Assembly (NCBI RefSeq): GCF_029623395.1
Contig: NZ_JAPYKK010000025.1
Location: forward strand, 1-61,820
DNA length: 61,820 nt
Direction of reading: 5' to 3'
Source of the DNA: Sphingomonas echinoides
GTDB taxonomy: Bacteria > Pseudomonadota > Alphaproteobacteria > Sphingomonadales > Sphingomonadaceae
The notes under the pieces were generated by a model. The model did no database searches, had not been told where the DNA came from, and saw nothing but the letters and a program-made list of their open reading frames with translations. Position 1 is the stretch's first letter, and each line of letters begins with the position of its first letter. The position numbers and the translations under genes are program-made. Shown one piece after another: positions 8,405-16,954 of the stretch.

Positions 8405-9628
8405 ATGTCTGCATTCTCGGCCAAGCGGTACCGTTTCACCGCGACGGCGGCGATCTTCGCGACGACGATTGTCGGGCTTTCACTCAGCGGGACTGACACG
8501 GGCGCCAAGGCGCAGCTCGTCCCGCCCGTCGTGCCGGACGTGGCGTCTTGGCAGCAATTCGTCCTGGCGGTGTCGCCCTCGGGGACCGTTGGCAAGGTCA
8601 CGTACGAAACCTTCGCTTCGGACCAGGACATCTATGTGTCCAACCCCTGCCCGAGCCCGAAGCCCTCATCGGCCTCGGTGTGCAATTCGCCGACCTGGCC
8701 CAGCGCTACGAACGCGACCAAGACGCTGCAGCGAAGCTTGCTTGGACGGACCAACGCCCATCCCGCGACGGGAGAACCGAGCAGGTTCAAGATCGAAGTG
8801 ATCGGCCCGAAGCAAGGCTGTGGAAAGCCCTCCGGGATCGACCAGGCCGCCAAGGGCTCGAAGTTCCCCAAGGACGGCTGCATCGGTGAGGAAGTTCGGC
8901 GCGATCGTCCAAGCTTCGACTATCTCGTCACCAATGGCTTATGGTCGACGGCCGGCCTGGTGCAATATTATGCGACCAATCAGCCCGTATCCCTTCCATG
9001 GAACACACTGGAAGTGAAGGCGGACTGGATCCCGGTCAAAACGCTTGCAACATGGCTGGGCCAGTCCGAGTCTTTCGTCACGACCAATTTCTACACATCC
9101 TCGGTAAAGCTCGAAACCGGTGAAACGAAGCCTTTCGCCATGACGAGCATGCATTTGATGGTGAAGTCGCCCGGTTTCCCGAACTGGGTGTGGGCCAACT
9201 TCGAGAACGCGTTCGTGCCGGGGCGGTGCGACGTGACCGGTTGCACCGACAGCTACGGCGCAACGAAAACGTATGTGCCGCCGAACCCGACCGCCTGGGG
9301 TCAGTACGGCGCATGCCCGAAGACCGCAGCCGTTTCGGCGATGATGACCAATGCGAGCGTGGCGCCTGTGTTCGCCAATTATTGCATGACCGGATCGCAA
9401 ACCGCGTTCACCGCAAACGGCCTTCCGACTCTGCTCGGCAGCCCGGTGATCGAGACGCTCAATGCCAACGTCGCCCTGACGAAATCATCATGCATATCGT
9501 GCCACGCGGGCGCATCGTTCAACGCCAGTGGCAAACCCGGACGCGTCAACACAACGATCGGTCCCAACGCCCCGGCTTCCGGCTACATTGGTTACGACCT
9601 GATGTGGGGGGTGCTGGGCGCGCAATGA
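8405..9628 (+). CDS. secreted protein with a single CXXCH heme motif
   Basis: A 407-residue protein with a signal peptide (about residues 1-36, ending GAKAQ). One c-type heme attachment motif is present, C363-I-S-C366-H367, near the C-terminus. Other cysteines are also present (for example in SNPCPSP, GCGKPS and CDVTGCTD). The central region is rich in aromatic residues and Thr and resembles no enzyme that I can name. A possible axial methionine is the Met in YDLMWG near the C-terminus. It is probably a periplasmic or exported cytochrome-like protein. No partner oxidoreductase is adjacent. A 187-base gap with no obvious structure precedes it. Confidence 0.65.
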   Translation: MSAFSAKRYRFTATAAIFATTIVGLSLSGTDTGAKAQLVPPVVPDVASWQQFVLAVSPSGTVGKVTYETFASDQDIYVSNPCPSPKPSSASVCNSPTWPSATNATKTLQRSLLGRTNAHPATGEPSRFKIEVIGPKQGCGKPSGIDQAAKGSKFPKDGCIGEEVRRDRPSFDYLVTNGLWSTAGLVQYYATNQPVSLPWNTLEVKADWIPVKTLATWLGQSESFVTTNFYTSSVKLETGETKPFAMTSMHLMVKSPGFPNWVWANFENAFVPGRCDVTGCTDSYGATKTYVPPNPTAWGQYGACPKTAAVSAMMTNASVAPVFANYCMTGSQTAFTANGLPTLLGSPVIETLNANVALTKSSCISCHAGASFNASGKPGRVNTTIGPNAPASGYIGYDLMWGVLGAQ

Positions 9629-9657
9629 GCGCGTCCGGGTCGCCCGACCCGGCGCTC
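9627..9657. terminator. bidirectional hairpin between convergent genes
   Basis: GAGCG ... CCGGGT with a GCCC-containing loop pairs with ACCCGG ... CGCTC. The hairpin lies between the convergent heme-protein and GreA-family genes and overlaps the latter's stop. No U-tract follows on either strand, so intrinsic termination is uncertain. Confidence 0.4.
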
Positions 9658-10117
9658 AACCGATATCAGCGACGCTCAGGACTTCGATTGCGTCGGGGCG
9701 TCCGGCGAAGGCGACCGTCTCGCCGACCTCGGCGTCCATCAACGCGCGGGCGAGTGGCGCCTGATAGCCGATCCGCCCTTCCGTCGGATCCGCCTCGTCC
9801 CCGCCGACGATCTCGACCACGCGTTGCTCGCCGCCCATCGTGAAGGTCACGCGGCTGCCAATCCCGATCTCCCCCGCCGCGGGGGCCGCGACCACTTCGG
9901 CGGTGGTCTGCCGCGTATGCCAATAGCGTTGCTCGCGCAGCAAGGCGGGACGGTCCTCGTCGGAGGCTTGCTCCAGCGCCGCTTCCAGACGCGCGACCTC
10001 CGCGTCGATCAGCGCCAGTCCGCGCGCCGTGACGAGATTCGGCCCCGGCGCGATCGGTCGTTCGAACTTGGGTTCGAGATGTTCCTCGTCGCTTTCACGG
10101 CGAAACGCTACGCTCAT
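9656..10117 (-). CDS. GreA/GreB-family transcription elongation factor
   Basis: A 153-residue protein. The N-terminal half (about 25-75) is predicted to be helical, matching the coiled coil that Gre proteins insert into the RNA polymerase secondary channel. The C-terminal half (about 80-150) has the FKBP-like Gre domain (GSRVTFTMGGEQRVVEIVGGDEADPTEGRIGYQAPLARAL split into short blocks). Gre factors stimulate cleavage of backtracked transcripts. The N-terminus MSVAFRRESDEEHLEPKFE is unlike canonical GreA, so this is a family member distinct from the greB at 46173 and possibly specialised. It is transcribed convergently with the upstream heme-protein gene and divergently from the ABC-F gene, with 113 bases between the two starts. 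Confidence 0.85.
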   Translation of the reverse strand: MSVAFRRESDEEHLEPKFERPIAPGPNLVTARGLALIDAEVARLEAALEQASDEDRPALLREQRYWHTRQTTAEVVAAPAAGEIGIGSRVTFTMGGEQRVVEIVGGDEADPTEGRIGYQAPLARALMDAEVGETVAFAGRPDAIEVLSVADIG

Positions 10118-10230
10118 CGGGTCGTCCTCATGGCTGTATCATCCGGCCAACGACCGGGAATGTCCAGCAACGCACCGACGGCAAGATCAGCCCCTTGGGT
10201 GCGACGCAACATTCTGCTACGCGGTCGCGC

Positions 10231-12084
10231 ATGCTGAACATCAACGGTATCACGGTGCGCCTCGGCGGGCGCGCCATTCTCGACGGCGCGAGCGCGGCCT
10301 TGCCGCCGAAGAGTCGCGTCGGTCTGATCGGACGCAACGGCGCGGGCAAGTCCACGCTGATGAAGGTCATGATTGGCCAGCTCGAACCCGACCTCGGCGA
10401 GATCGAGATGCCGCGCGGCACCCGCATCGGTTATATCGCGCAGGAAGCGCCCTCGGGCACGACCACCCCGATCGAGCAGGTGCTCGCCGCCGATACCGAA
10501 CGCGCAGAGTTGCTGGTCGAGGCCGAGACGAGCCAGGACCCCAACCGCGTCGGCGAAATCCACGAGCGGCTGATCGCGATCGACGCCTATACCGCCCCGG
10601 CCCGCGCCGCACGCATTCTCGTCGGCCTCGGTTTCGACGAGGAAATGCAGGGCCGTCCGCTCGACAGCTATTCGGGCGGCTGGAAGATGCGCGTCGCGCT
10701 CGCCTCGCTGCTGTTCTCCGAACCCGATCTGCTGCTGCTCGACGAGCCCTCGAACCATCTCGATCTCGAAGCGACGCTGTGGCTCGAGAATTTCCTCAAG
10801 AGCTACCCCGCGATGATGGTCGTCATCAGCCACGAGCGCGATCTGCTCAACAACGTGGTCGACACGATCCTCCATCTCGAGGGCGGCAAGGTCCACCTCT
10901 ACACCGGCGGCTACGATAGCTTCGAGCGTCAGCGTGCCGAACGCGTCGCCCAGCTCGCCGCCGCCAAGGCCGCGCAGGATACGCAGCGGGCGAAGCTCAG
11001 CGAATATATCGCCAAGAACAGCGCGCGCGCCTCGACCGCGAAACAGGCGCAGAGCCGTCAGAAGATGCTTGCCAAGATGCAGCCGATCGCGTCGATGGCG
11101 GAGGATCCGACGCTGTCGTTCGAATTCCCGAGCCCCGAGGAATTGCGCCCGCCGCTGATCACGCTCGACATGGCCGCCGTCGGCTATGCGGAAAAGCCGA
11201 TCCTCCAGCGGCTCAACCTGCGGCTCGATCCGGATGACCGCGTCGCGCTGCTCGGCCGCAACGGCAACGGCAAGACCACCCTCGCCCGCCTGCTCGCCGC
11301 GCAATTGCCGACGATGGACGGCGAGATGAACGCCAGCGGCAAGATGCGCGTCGGCTATTTCACCCAATATCAGGTCGAGGAACTCGACGGCGACGACACC
11401 CCGCTCGAACATATGACGCGGATGATGTCGGGCAAGACGCCCGGCGCAGTCCGCGCGCAACTCGGGCGGTTCGGCTTCTCGGGGGTCAAAGCGACGCAGA
11501 AGGTCGGCAAGCTCTCGGGCGGCGAGCGCGCGCGTCTGGCGCTCGCGCTGATCACGCGCGATGCACCGCACATGCTGATCCTCGACGAACCGACGAACCA
11601 TCTCGACGTCGATGCGCGCGAGGCGCTGGTGCAGGCGCTCAACGCCTATGACGGTGCAGTCATCCTCGTCAGCCACGATCGCCACATGGTCGAGCTGACC
11701 GCCGACCGGCTGGTGCTGGTCGATGGCGGCACCGCAAAGGAATATGCGGGGAGCATGGAGGATTATATCGCCTTCGTGCTCGCGGGCGACGGTGGCGGTG
11801 AAGGCGCCAAGTCCAAGGCGGTCAAGAAGGACGACAAGCCGCAGGTCTCCGCAGCCGCGGTCGCGTTGCAGAAGAAGGCGCACGAAGCGGAGGCGCTGGT
11901 CGCCAAGCTGACCAAGCAGCTCAACGCGGTCGACCGTGCGATCGCCGACCCTTCGGCGGCGGAAGCGTGGTTGTCGCGGATGAACGCGGCGGAACTGCAA
12001 AAGCAGCACGCGCAGATCAGCAAGAAGCTCGGCGCGGCGGAAGCGGTCTGGTTCGAGGTGAGTGAGTCGCTGGAAACGGCCTGA
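10231..12084 (+). CDS. ABC-F family ATPase (YheS/Uup-like)
   Basis: A 617-residue soluble protein with two ABC domains and no membrane segments. The first domain (about 1-235) has Walker A LIGRNGAGKST, signature SYSGGWKMR and Walker B LLLDEPSNHLD. The second (about 315-525) has LLGRNGNGKTT, LSGGERAR and LILDEPTNHLD. An inter-domain linker of about 80 residues (about 235-315) and a C-terminal coiled coil (about 555-605) are present. ABC-F proteins act on the ribosome to relieve stalls or remodel tRNA positions. Start at ATG 10231 gives a family-typical N-terminus. A second ABC-F gene (ettA) occurs at 47110-48789. Confidence 0.9.
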   Translation: MLNINGITVRLGGRAILDGASAALPPKSRVGLIGRNGAGKSTLMKVMIGQLEPDLGEIEMPRGTRIGYIAQEAPSGTTTPIEQVLAADTERAELLVEAETSQDPNRVGEIHERLIAIDAYTAPARAARILVGLGFDEEMQGRPLDSYSGGWKMRVALASLLFSEPDLLLLDEPSNHLDLEATLWLENFLKSYPAMMVVISHERDLLNNVVDTILHLEGGKVHLYTGGYDSFERQRAERVAQLAAAKAAQDTQRAKLSEYIAKNSARASTAKQAQSRQKMLAKMQPIASMAEDPTLSFEFPSPEELRPPLITLDMAAVGYAEKPILQRLNLRLDPDDRVALLGRNGNGKTTLARLLAAQLPTMDGEMNASGKMRVGYFTQYQVEELDGDDTPLEHMTRMMSGKTPGAVRAQLGRFGFSGVKATQKVGKLSGGERARLALALITRDAPHMLILDEPTNHLDVDAREALVQALNAYDGAVILVSHDRHMVELTADRLVLVDGGTAKEYAGSMEDYIAFVLAGDGGGEGAKSKAVKKDDKPQVSAAAVALQKKAHEAEALVAKLTKQLNAVDRAIADPSAAEAWLSRMNAAELQKQHAQISKKLGAAEAVWFEVSESLETA

Positions 12085-12174
12085 GACAGCGCCGGGGGGC
12101 GGCGGGGGCGCGATGGACCACGGCACGTCAACTCGTGCGTGACGAACCCCGCCCGCCCCGCCTATAGCGCGGCC

Positions 12175-12585
12175 ATGCAAACGCTCGCCGACATCGAATC
12201 CGAATACAGCTTCCTCGAGGCGGACGATCGGTACCGCCTCCTGATCGACCTCGGGCGAGAGCTGGAACCGATGCCCGATCCGCTCAAGACTGATGCGACG
12301 CTCGTGCGCGGGTGCTCGGCATCGGTGTGGGTCTATCCGATGGTGCGCGACGACGGCACGCTGCACTTTCTCGCCGACAGCAATGCCGCGATCACCAAGG
12401 GGATCATCGCGCTGGTGCTGCTCGCGGTGCAGGATCGGCAACCCGCGACGATCCTCGCCACCGACGTGCCAAAGGAACTCGCGCCGTTCGACCTGAGCAA
12501 GCAGCTCAGTTCCAACCGCACGCAGGGCATTCCCAACATGATCGCGCTGATCCGCGAAACCGCCGCGCGCTACGTCGCGGGCTGA
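12175..12585 (+). CDS. sufE: SufE family sulfur acceptor
   Basis: A 136-residue protein starting at ATG 12175. The sulfur-accepting Cys47 sits in the conserved VRGCSASVW motif. The remainder (SNAAITKGIIALVLLAV and SSNRTQGIPNMIALIRE) matches SufE. SufE takes persulfide from the SufS cysteine desulfurase and passes it to the SufBCD scaffold during Fe-S cluster assembly. No suf genes are adjacent. The cysteine desulfurases at 29.1-31.2 kb are IscS-like and may or may not be its partners. It lies 90 bases downstream of the ABC-F gene. Confidence 0.92.
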   Translation: MQTLADIESEYSFLEADDRYRLLIDLGRELEPMPDPLKTDATLVRGCSASVWVYPMVRDDGTLHFLADSNAAITKGIIALVLLAVQDRQPATILATDVPKELAPFDLSKQLSSNRTQGIPNMIALIRETAARYVAG

Positions 12586-12674
12586 CAGGACAGCGCAAGG
12601 ACTCGATACCGCAAGACAATGCGCGGGAAGCGGAATAGGCTGTCGCTCTACTCGCCTCGACTTGGAGACATAGG

Positions 12675-13432
12675 ATGCGCCCGATGATCGTCTTGCTGCT
12701 TGCAATGGTCGGCGCTCCGGCGGTCGCTCAACAGGTCAAGGATCGGGAACCGTCGATCCAGGTCGTGGGAACGGCGACCGTATCGACCAAGCCGGACATC
12801 GCGACCCTGGTCTATTGGATCACCGGCGAGGGCAAGACGTCCGACGCGGCGAGCAGCGAGCTTGCGACCAAGCAGAAAGCGATCGTGGCCGGGCTGACGG
12901 GATTGCTCGGACGGGAAACCCAAGTGTCTTCGGGCGAGATCAGCGTGATCGAGACCCGCGCGCCCGAGTGCGACGGCCCCGGCAATTACAACAACCGTCC
13001 GCGCTTGAGCGAAGGGACGTGCGCGGTCACCGGCTATATCGCCAGCCTGCGCGGCGAGGCCTGACGTCGGCGGTCGGCAAGGCGGGGACCGCGGCGGGAC
13101 TGGCGGCACGGCTCGGTGCACGCGATTCGCGGGTGCAGTCGTTCGGGCTTGCCGATCCCGCCGATGCGCAACGGCGCGCCACGGCGGCCGCAATCGCCAA
13201 CGCGCGCGTCAAGGCGGAGAGCCTGGCCAGCGGAGCGGGGGTCCGATTGGGATCGCTGCTGTCGCTGAACGACCAGAACGCGGCGAACGACATGATGGTG
13301 ACGGGCGCTTCGCAACGTGCCGATTACGGCATGATGCCGGCAGCGCCGCGCGTATCGGTCGAGATCGCCGTCTCGCCACGGTCGATCGAGACGACGGGAC
13401 GCGTCTATGCGCAGTTTGCGATCGCGCGCTAG
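12675..13432 (+). pseudogene. SIMPL (DUF541) domain protein, frameshifted
   Basis: Residues 1-129 are read from ATG 12675 and stop at TGA 13062-13064. They comprise a signal peptide (about 1-19, ending AVAQQ) and the first half of a SIMPL domain (IQVVGTATVSTKPDIATLVYW). The second half continues in another frame (about 13055-13432: SFGLADPADAQRR, ANARVKAESLASGAGV and the C-terminus VSVEIAVSPRS). One missing base, or two extra, near 13045-13062 would join them into a normal-length protein of about 252 residues. No slippery heptamer is seen there. It is either a recent pseudogene or a sequencing error. Intact homologues are periplasmic proteins of poorly defined function. Confidence 0.75.
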
Positions 13433-13449
13433 AGGGAGCGCCGATCGGA

Positions 13450-14238
13450 TCAGGCCGCGGCGCGCTCCGCGATCGTCGAACGGGCATGACGCGCCGAGAG
13501 ACCGAACTGGTCTTCGACCACCGGGTCGAGCCAGGATTCGATAAAGTCCGCATCCGCGTCGGACAGCGCCTCGTAGCGCTGTGGCGTATAGGGCGCATGG
13601 CCCTGCCCCTTGTAGCTCGAGACGGATTCGAAGATCGGCGCGCGTTCGAGCCCGGTCGCGGAAGACAGCGAGTCGATGAACCGCTGGGGCGAGCGGACGA
13701 AAGAATCGTAGGCGACGAGCGCGACGTTATGCGCGCGTGCCGGGAGCGCCGCCCAGTGCCGCAGTTTGGCGGTCCGCTTGGCGATGCAGTTGCGGAACCG
13801 TTCGCCCGTCTCCGGGTCGCGTTCGTGCAGCATTTCGGTGCCGAGCAACGGGTGCCCGGGCTCGATATGGTGCACGTGCTCGTCCCAGCAACTATACCAC
13901 TCGCTGCGCAGGAACGTCGGGAACGGTTGCGCCTTCAGCTCGGGATGCGCGTGCCATGGCTGGCGGTGCAGGCTGCGCGCCCAGTCGAATGCGTCCCGCG
14001 CGACGACGATCGTCAGGCTCTCCTCGGGAAACACGGTCTGGTGGGGCACGAACCAGTGCTTGTGTCCAAGCGCGTCGGTCACAGGCGCGGCGGGGCAATT
14101 GGTCGCAATCGTCTGCGCGACCACGTTGGTCCCGCTGCAGCGTTGCCCGAAAATCTGGATTTGCGTGACCGGCAGCTTGCCGCGCAGCATTACGCGCAGG
14201 CCACCGTCGAGGCACTGCCAATCTTGCGGTATCTTCAT
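13450..14238 (-). CDS. sulfotransferase-like P-loop protein
   Basis: A 262-residue protein. IFGQRCSGTNVVAQTIATN (about 29-47) resembles the 5'-phosphosulfate-binding loop of sulfotransferases, with Ser and Thr of SGTN in the expected place. VARDAFDWARSLH (about 78-90) resembles the 3'-phosphate-binding segment (R...S). WYSCWDEHV and LVAYDSFVRSPQRFIDSL are further family-like blocks. Sulfotransferases use PAPS to sulfate sugars, lipids or proteins, but no glycan or PAPS-synthesis genes are nearby, so the acceptor is unknown. The gene is isolated: the frameshifted SIMPL gene is convergent on its left and the SMR exporter diverges on its right. Confidence 0.6.
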   Translation of the reverse strand: MKIPQDWQCLDGGLRVMLRGKLPVTQIQIFGQRCSGTNVVAQTIATNCPAAPVTDALGHKHWFVPHQTVFPEESLTIVVARDAFDWARSLHRQPWHAHPELKAQPFPTFLRSEWYSCWDEHVHHIEPGHPLLGTEMLHERDPETGERFRNCIAKRTAKLRHWAALPARAHNVALVAYDSFVRSPQRFIDSLSSATGLERAPIFESVSSYKGQGHAPYTPQRYEALSDADADFIESWLDPVVEDQFGLSARHARSTIAERAAA

Positions 14239-14479
14239 GGGCCCCTGCGACTTGCGGAAACACGCATCCGCTCCGTGACGGTTGCGCTATGCGCGCTACA
14301 CCCTTGCGGGATATTCGCCAACCCGGCCGTTGGCGCCCAACGCCGCGCAGAAGCATCCTTTCGCAGGTGCGGTAGACAATAGGACGCAGACCTCGTATCG
14401 GACCCCGCTTCGCGCGTGCCTCTTTCGGGTTTCCGGCAGCCGCTTTTGTTGACGAGCCCGTAGTAAAAGGAGATCCACC

Positions 14480-14800
14480 ATGGCGTGGCTCATCCTCGGC
14501 GTTGCCGTGGTAACTGAAATCATCTGGGCGCTCAGCCTGAAATGGGCGGCAACGCAGGGCAGCTGGCTTGCCTCCAGCGTTCCGATCACGCTCAGTTTCG
14601 TCAACATGGGGCTGCTCGCGCTCGCTATGCGCGGGCTTCCGGCAGGAACCGCTTATGCCGTCTGGACCGGGCTCGGCGCAGTCGGTGTGACGATCTTCGG
14701 CGTGATCCTGTTCGGCGAGAAGCTCAACGGAATCCAGATGGGGTTCATCGCGCTGATCATCGTCGGCGTTGTGGGGACCAAGTTCTTCGCGACGAGCTGA
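14480..14800 (+). CDS. sugE: SMR family exporter, SugE/Gdx-like
   Basis: A 106-residue inner-membrane protein with four helices, the size of small multidrug resistance proteins. The membrane-embedded Glu13 in VVTEIIWA is the proton/substrate site. LPAGTAYAVWTGLGAVG and WALSLKWA resemble the SugE/Gdx (guanidinium exporter) branch more than EmrE. It acts as a dual-topology dimer exchanging cation for protons. A strong AAAAGGAG precedes the ATG. The 241 bases upstream contain no guanidine riboswitch that I could recognise by eye. Confidence 0.85.
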   Translation: MAWLILGVAVVTEIIWALSLKWAATQGSWLASSVPITLSFVNMGLLALAMRGLPAGTAYAVWTGLGAVGVTIFGVILFGEKLNGIQMGFIALIIVGVVGTKFFATS

Positions 14801-14837
14801 TCCGGCGGGGGGCGGCATGGAAGGCGATCCGCCTGAC

Positions 14838-15185
14838 CTATGCTTCGCCCTCCGACCCTGCCGATGGGGTCGTGCTGCGCAATCCAAGGTCACGGACCAC
14901 GTCGGAGATCGGGGCACCGTTCGCCACCAACGCCCAGTCGCCCGGTGCCTTGCCGGTCACCACCGTCACGGCGTTGCGCGGACAGATCCCGAGGCACTTC
15001 ACCTCGATGATGCCAAGCTCACCCTTGCGGCCCTTCCGGACCGCCAGTTCTTGGCGCAACGCCTTTGCCAAAGGGGTCTTTCCCTTGGGACCAAAGCCAC
15101 CGTCGAGCTTCTTCGAGCATTTCTTGCAGACCAGCACGGTGTCGGTCCACGCCGCGTGGACCGTCTTCAAGCGCCCGGCTTCCAC
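14838..15185 (-). CDS. thioredoxin-like [2Fe-2S] ferredoxin
   Basis: About 115 residues. Cysteine pairs VCKKCSKKL (about 19-23) and KCLGICPRN (about 64-68) give the CX2C...CX3C spacing of thioredoxin-fold [2Fe-2S] ferredoxins of the (2Fe-2S) ferredoxin-domain family, although such proteins often have a longer first spacing. The likely role is electron transfer. The start is uncertain: GTG at 15185 overlaps the DnaJ-domain gene by 19 bases, whereas TTG at 15170 would form a TTGA overlap with that gene's stop. Either way the two are translationally coupled. It ends 37 bases from the convergent SMR gene. Confidence 0.75.
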   Translation of the reverse strand: MEAGRLKTVHAAWTDTVLVCKKCSKKLDGGFGPKGKTPLAKALRQELAVRKGRKGELGIIEVKCLGICPRNAVTVVTGKAPGDWALVANGAPISDVVRDLGLRSTTPSAGSEGEA

Positions 15186-15712
15186 GTCCGTTGATCTTCG
15201 GCGGCCTTGAGCACGTCATAGGCGGCCTGAATCGCCATGAAGCGCGCGGCGGCCTCCTTGTCCCCCGGACGAACGTCCGGATGATTCGCCTTGGCCATCC
15301 GCCGCCAGGCGACGCGGACCGTCTCGAAATCGGCGTCGATCTCGAGGTCGAGAACTTCGAGCGCGCGGATCTCGTCGCGCGATCGGCTGCCGTCGCCTGG
15401 CCCTGCCCATTGGTGGTGGCGCGATTCGGTGTAGCCTTCGGCGGTCTGCGTTTCGGCGCGCTCGCGTTCGGCGGCTTCTTCAGCGCTCAGGCCTTCGAAA
15501 TAATTCCAGCCGCGATTGTATTCGCCGGCATGCTCCTGGCAAAAATACCAGCGTTCCGGGCTGTTGGGCGATTTGGGTGCGGGGCAATCGCCTTTTTGCG
15601 TGCAACCGTGGCGGTCGCACAAGCGGATCGTCGCGGCTTCGGTGCTGGCTTCGCCATAAGCGCGCCAGCGGGGAAAGCCCCAGTCGGCTGATCGGGAGGA
15701 GGTACGCGCCAT
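15167..15712 (-). CDS. DnaJ-domain protein
   Basis: Starting at ATG 15712 (preceded by GGGAGGAGG on the minus strand) the protein has 181 residues. The C-terminal J domain (about 115-175) contains the HPD tripeptide in AKANHPDVRPGDKEAAARF, needed to stimulate DnaK ATPase. The N-terminal region has Cys/His residues (LCDRHGCTQKGDCPAP and WYFCQEHAGEYNRGWNYF) that could bind a metal. It is a J protein without the Gly/Phe and zinc-finger domains of DnaJ itself. The downstream ferredoxin overlaps it, which suggests a joint role, possibly in Fe-S protein handling; that is inference. Confidence 0.85.
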   Translation of the reverse strand: MARTSSRSADWGFPRWRAYGEASTEAATIRLCDRHGCTQKGDCPAPKSPNSPERWYFCQEHAGEYNRGWNYFEGLSAEEAAERERAETQTAEGYTESRHHQWAGPGDGSRSRDEIRALEVLDLEIDADFETVRVAWRRMAKANHPDVRPGDKEAAARFMAIQAAYDVLKAAEDQRTWKPGA

Positions 15713-15798
15713 AGCCCGCCATTTAGGCATCAATGGACCGCAACGCCATGACGCTTTTGTGAAAAGCACCGTCAATTAAAGCGATCAGTGCGGGAAAT

Positions 15799-16196
15799 GC
15801 GCCAGAGGGTCTATAAGCCGGGTTCTGTCCTCCCCGCCGCATATGGCAAGGTTAGGCGACCATTCCTCTAGGACGACGCTTGCGCGCCGCCTCAAGCAAT
15901 CAACCCGGGCGACGAGCTGAAACGAAGCCCATGTGCCGCCCCTATTCGATCTTGCTCCCGGTGGGGTTTGCCATGCCGCCCCTGTTACCAGGCGCGCGGT
16001 GCGCTCTTGCCGCACCCTTTCACCCTTGCCTGTTCCCCGTCCGATTTGCATCGGGGAGGACATCGGCGGTCTGCTCTCTGTGGCACTTTCCCTGGGGTCA
16101 CCCCCGCCGGGCGTTACCCGGCACCGTCGTTTCGCGGAGCCCGGACTTTCCTCGCGTACTCGAAAGTACCCGCGGCCGCCCGACCCTCTGGCCCGC
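15799..16196 (-). ncRNA. rnpB: RNase P RNA (M1-type, class A)
   Basis: The minus strand carries the hallmark GAGGAAAGTCCGGGCTCC (plus coordinates 16136-16153) near the 5' end and GGACAGAACCCGGCTTATAGA near the 3' end. The terminal helix P1 forms from GCCAGAGGGTC at the 5' end (16182-16192) and its exact complement at the 3' end (15801-15811). These fix a molecule of about 395-400 nucleotides, normal for bacterial class A RNase P RNA, which cleaves 5' leaders from tRNA precursors. Exact ends are estimated from P1. Confidence 0.95.
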
Positions 16197-16201
16197 GCGT
16201 C

Positions 16202-16891
16202 TTAGGCATCCCCGGTGGGTTTTGGCAACAGCAGCGCGAGCAGGATGCTGCGACATTCGCCGTCGATCTCGCCGTCGATCAGTTCCGGACGGAACCGGCG
16301 CTGGAAGGCGACGACTGCGGCAAGCTTGTCACCGACATCGTAGCCAAAGCGTTCGAGCGCGACGAGGAACCCCGCGTCGGTCCACATCGGGTCCATCAAC
16401 CCCTTGGTCGGGCGCGGCAGCGCGAGCCGCAGCTTGGCCAGCCTGCTCCATGGGAACAGCTCGCCCGGATCCTGCTTGCGCGCGGGCGCGATGTCCGAAT
16501 GGCCGACGACGTTGCCGCGGGTAATGCCGTGCCGCGCGGTGATGTCGCCGACCAGCTCGACCACCGCATCGATCTGCTCCTCCATGAACGGACGATAGCC
16601 GAAGGAATGGCCCGGATTGACGATCTCGATCCCGATGCTGGCGCTGTTGACGTCCTCGATCCCGCGCCAGCGCGACTTTCCGGCGTGCCACGCCCGCATG
16701 TCCTCGGCGACCATCCGCAGGACCTGACCGTCCTCGGCGACGAGATAATGCGCCGACACCTTGGCTTCGGGATCGCGCAGCCGGTCGATCGCTTCCTGCG
16801 CGGTCTGCATCCCGGTGTAATGAAGCACGATCAACGACACGGGCAATGAGCGCATGTCGAAGTTCGGCGATGGTGTCTCGATGATGTTCAT
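16202..16891 (-). CDS. N-acetylmuramoyl-L-alanine amidase, AmpD/AmiD-like
   Basis: From ATG 16891 the protein has 229 residues. The amidase_2 domain (about 1-165) carries the zinc-ligand histidine in LIVLHYTG and the GHSDIAPARKQDPG motif with the second His and Asp. ASIGIEIVNPGH is the conserved core strand. The C-terminal 60 residues resemble a peptidoglycan-binding helical domain (YDVGDKLAAVVAFQRRFRP). The enzyme cleaves the amide between MurNAc and L-Ala in peptidoglycan fragments. No signal peptide is evident, which favours a cytosolic AmpD-like recycling role. It lies downstream of cheR on the same strand (63 bases), followed by rnpB. Confidence 0.88.
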   Translation of the reverse strand: MNIIETPSPNFDMRSLPVSLIVLHYTGMQTAQEAIDRLRDPEAKVSAHYLVAEDGQVLRMVAEDMRAWHAGKSRWRGIEDVNSASIGIEIVNPGHSFGYRPFMEEQIDAVVELVGDITARHGITRGNVVGHSDIAPARKQDPGELFPWSRLAKLRLALPRPTKGLMDPMWTDAGFLVALERFGYDVGDKLAAVVAFQRRFRPELIDGEIDGECRSILLALLLPKPTGDA

Positions 16892-16954
16892 GGCGCCTGT
16901 CCCCTCCGAGCCCAATTTCAGCTTAAGCACGGGAAGCGGCGCGGCGAAACCCCG

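Noticed and set aside
10114..12705. An 863-codon minus-strand frame opposite the ABC-F and SufE genes
   Set aside because: No recognisable domain, and both opposite-strand genes carry full motifs.
13040..13070. Programmed frameshift in the SIMPL gene
   Set aside because: No slippery heptamer or downstream structure is visible at the junction, so a sequencing error or pseudogene is more likely.
14239..14479. A possible guanidine riboswitch before the SugE/Gdx-like gene
   Set aside because: None of the known guanidine riboswitch cores could be recognised by eye in the 241 bases upstream, so it is not called.
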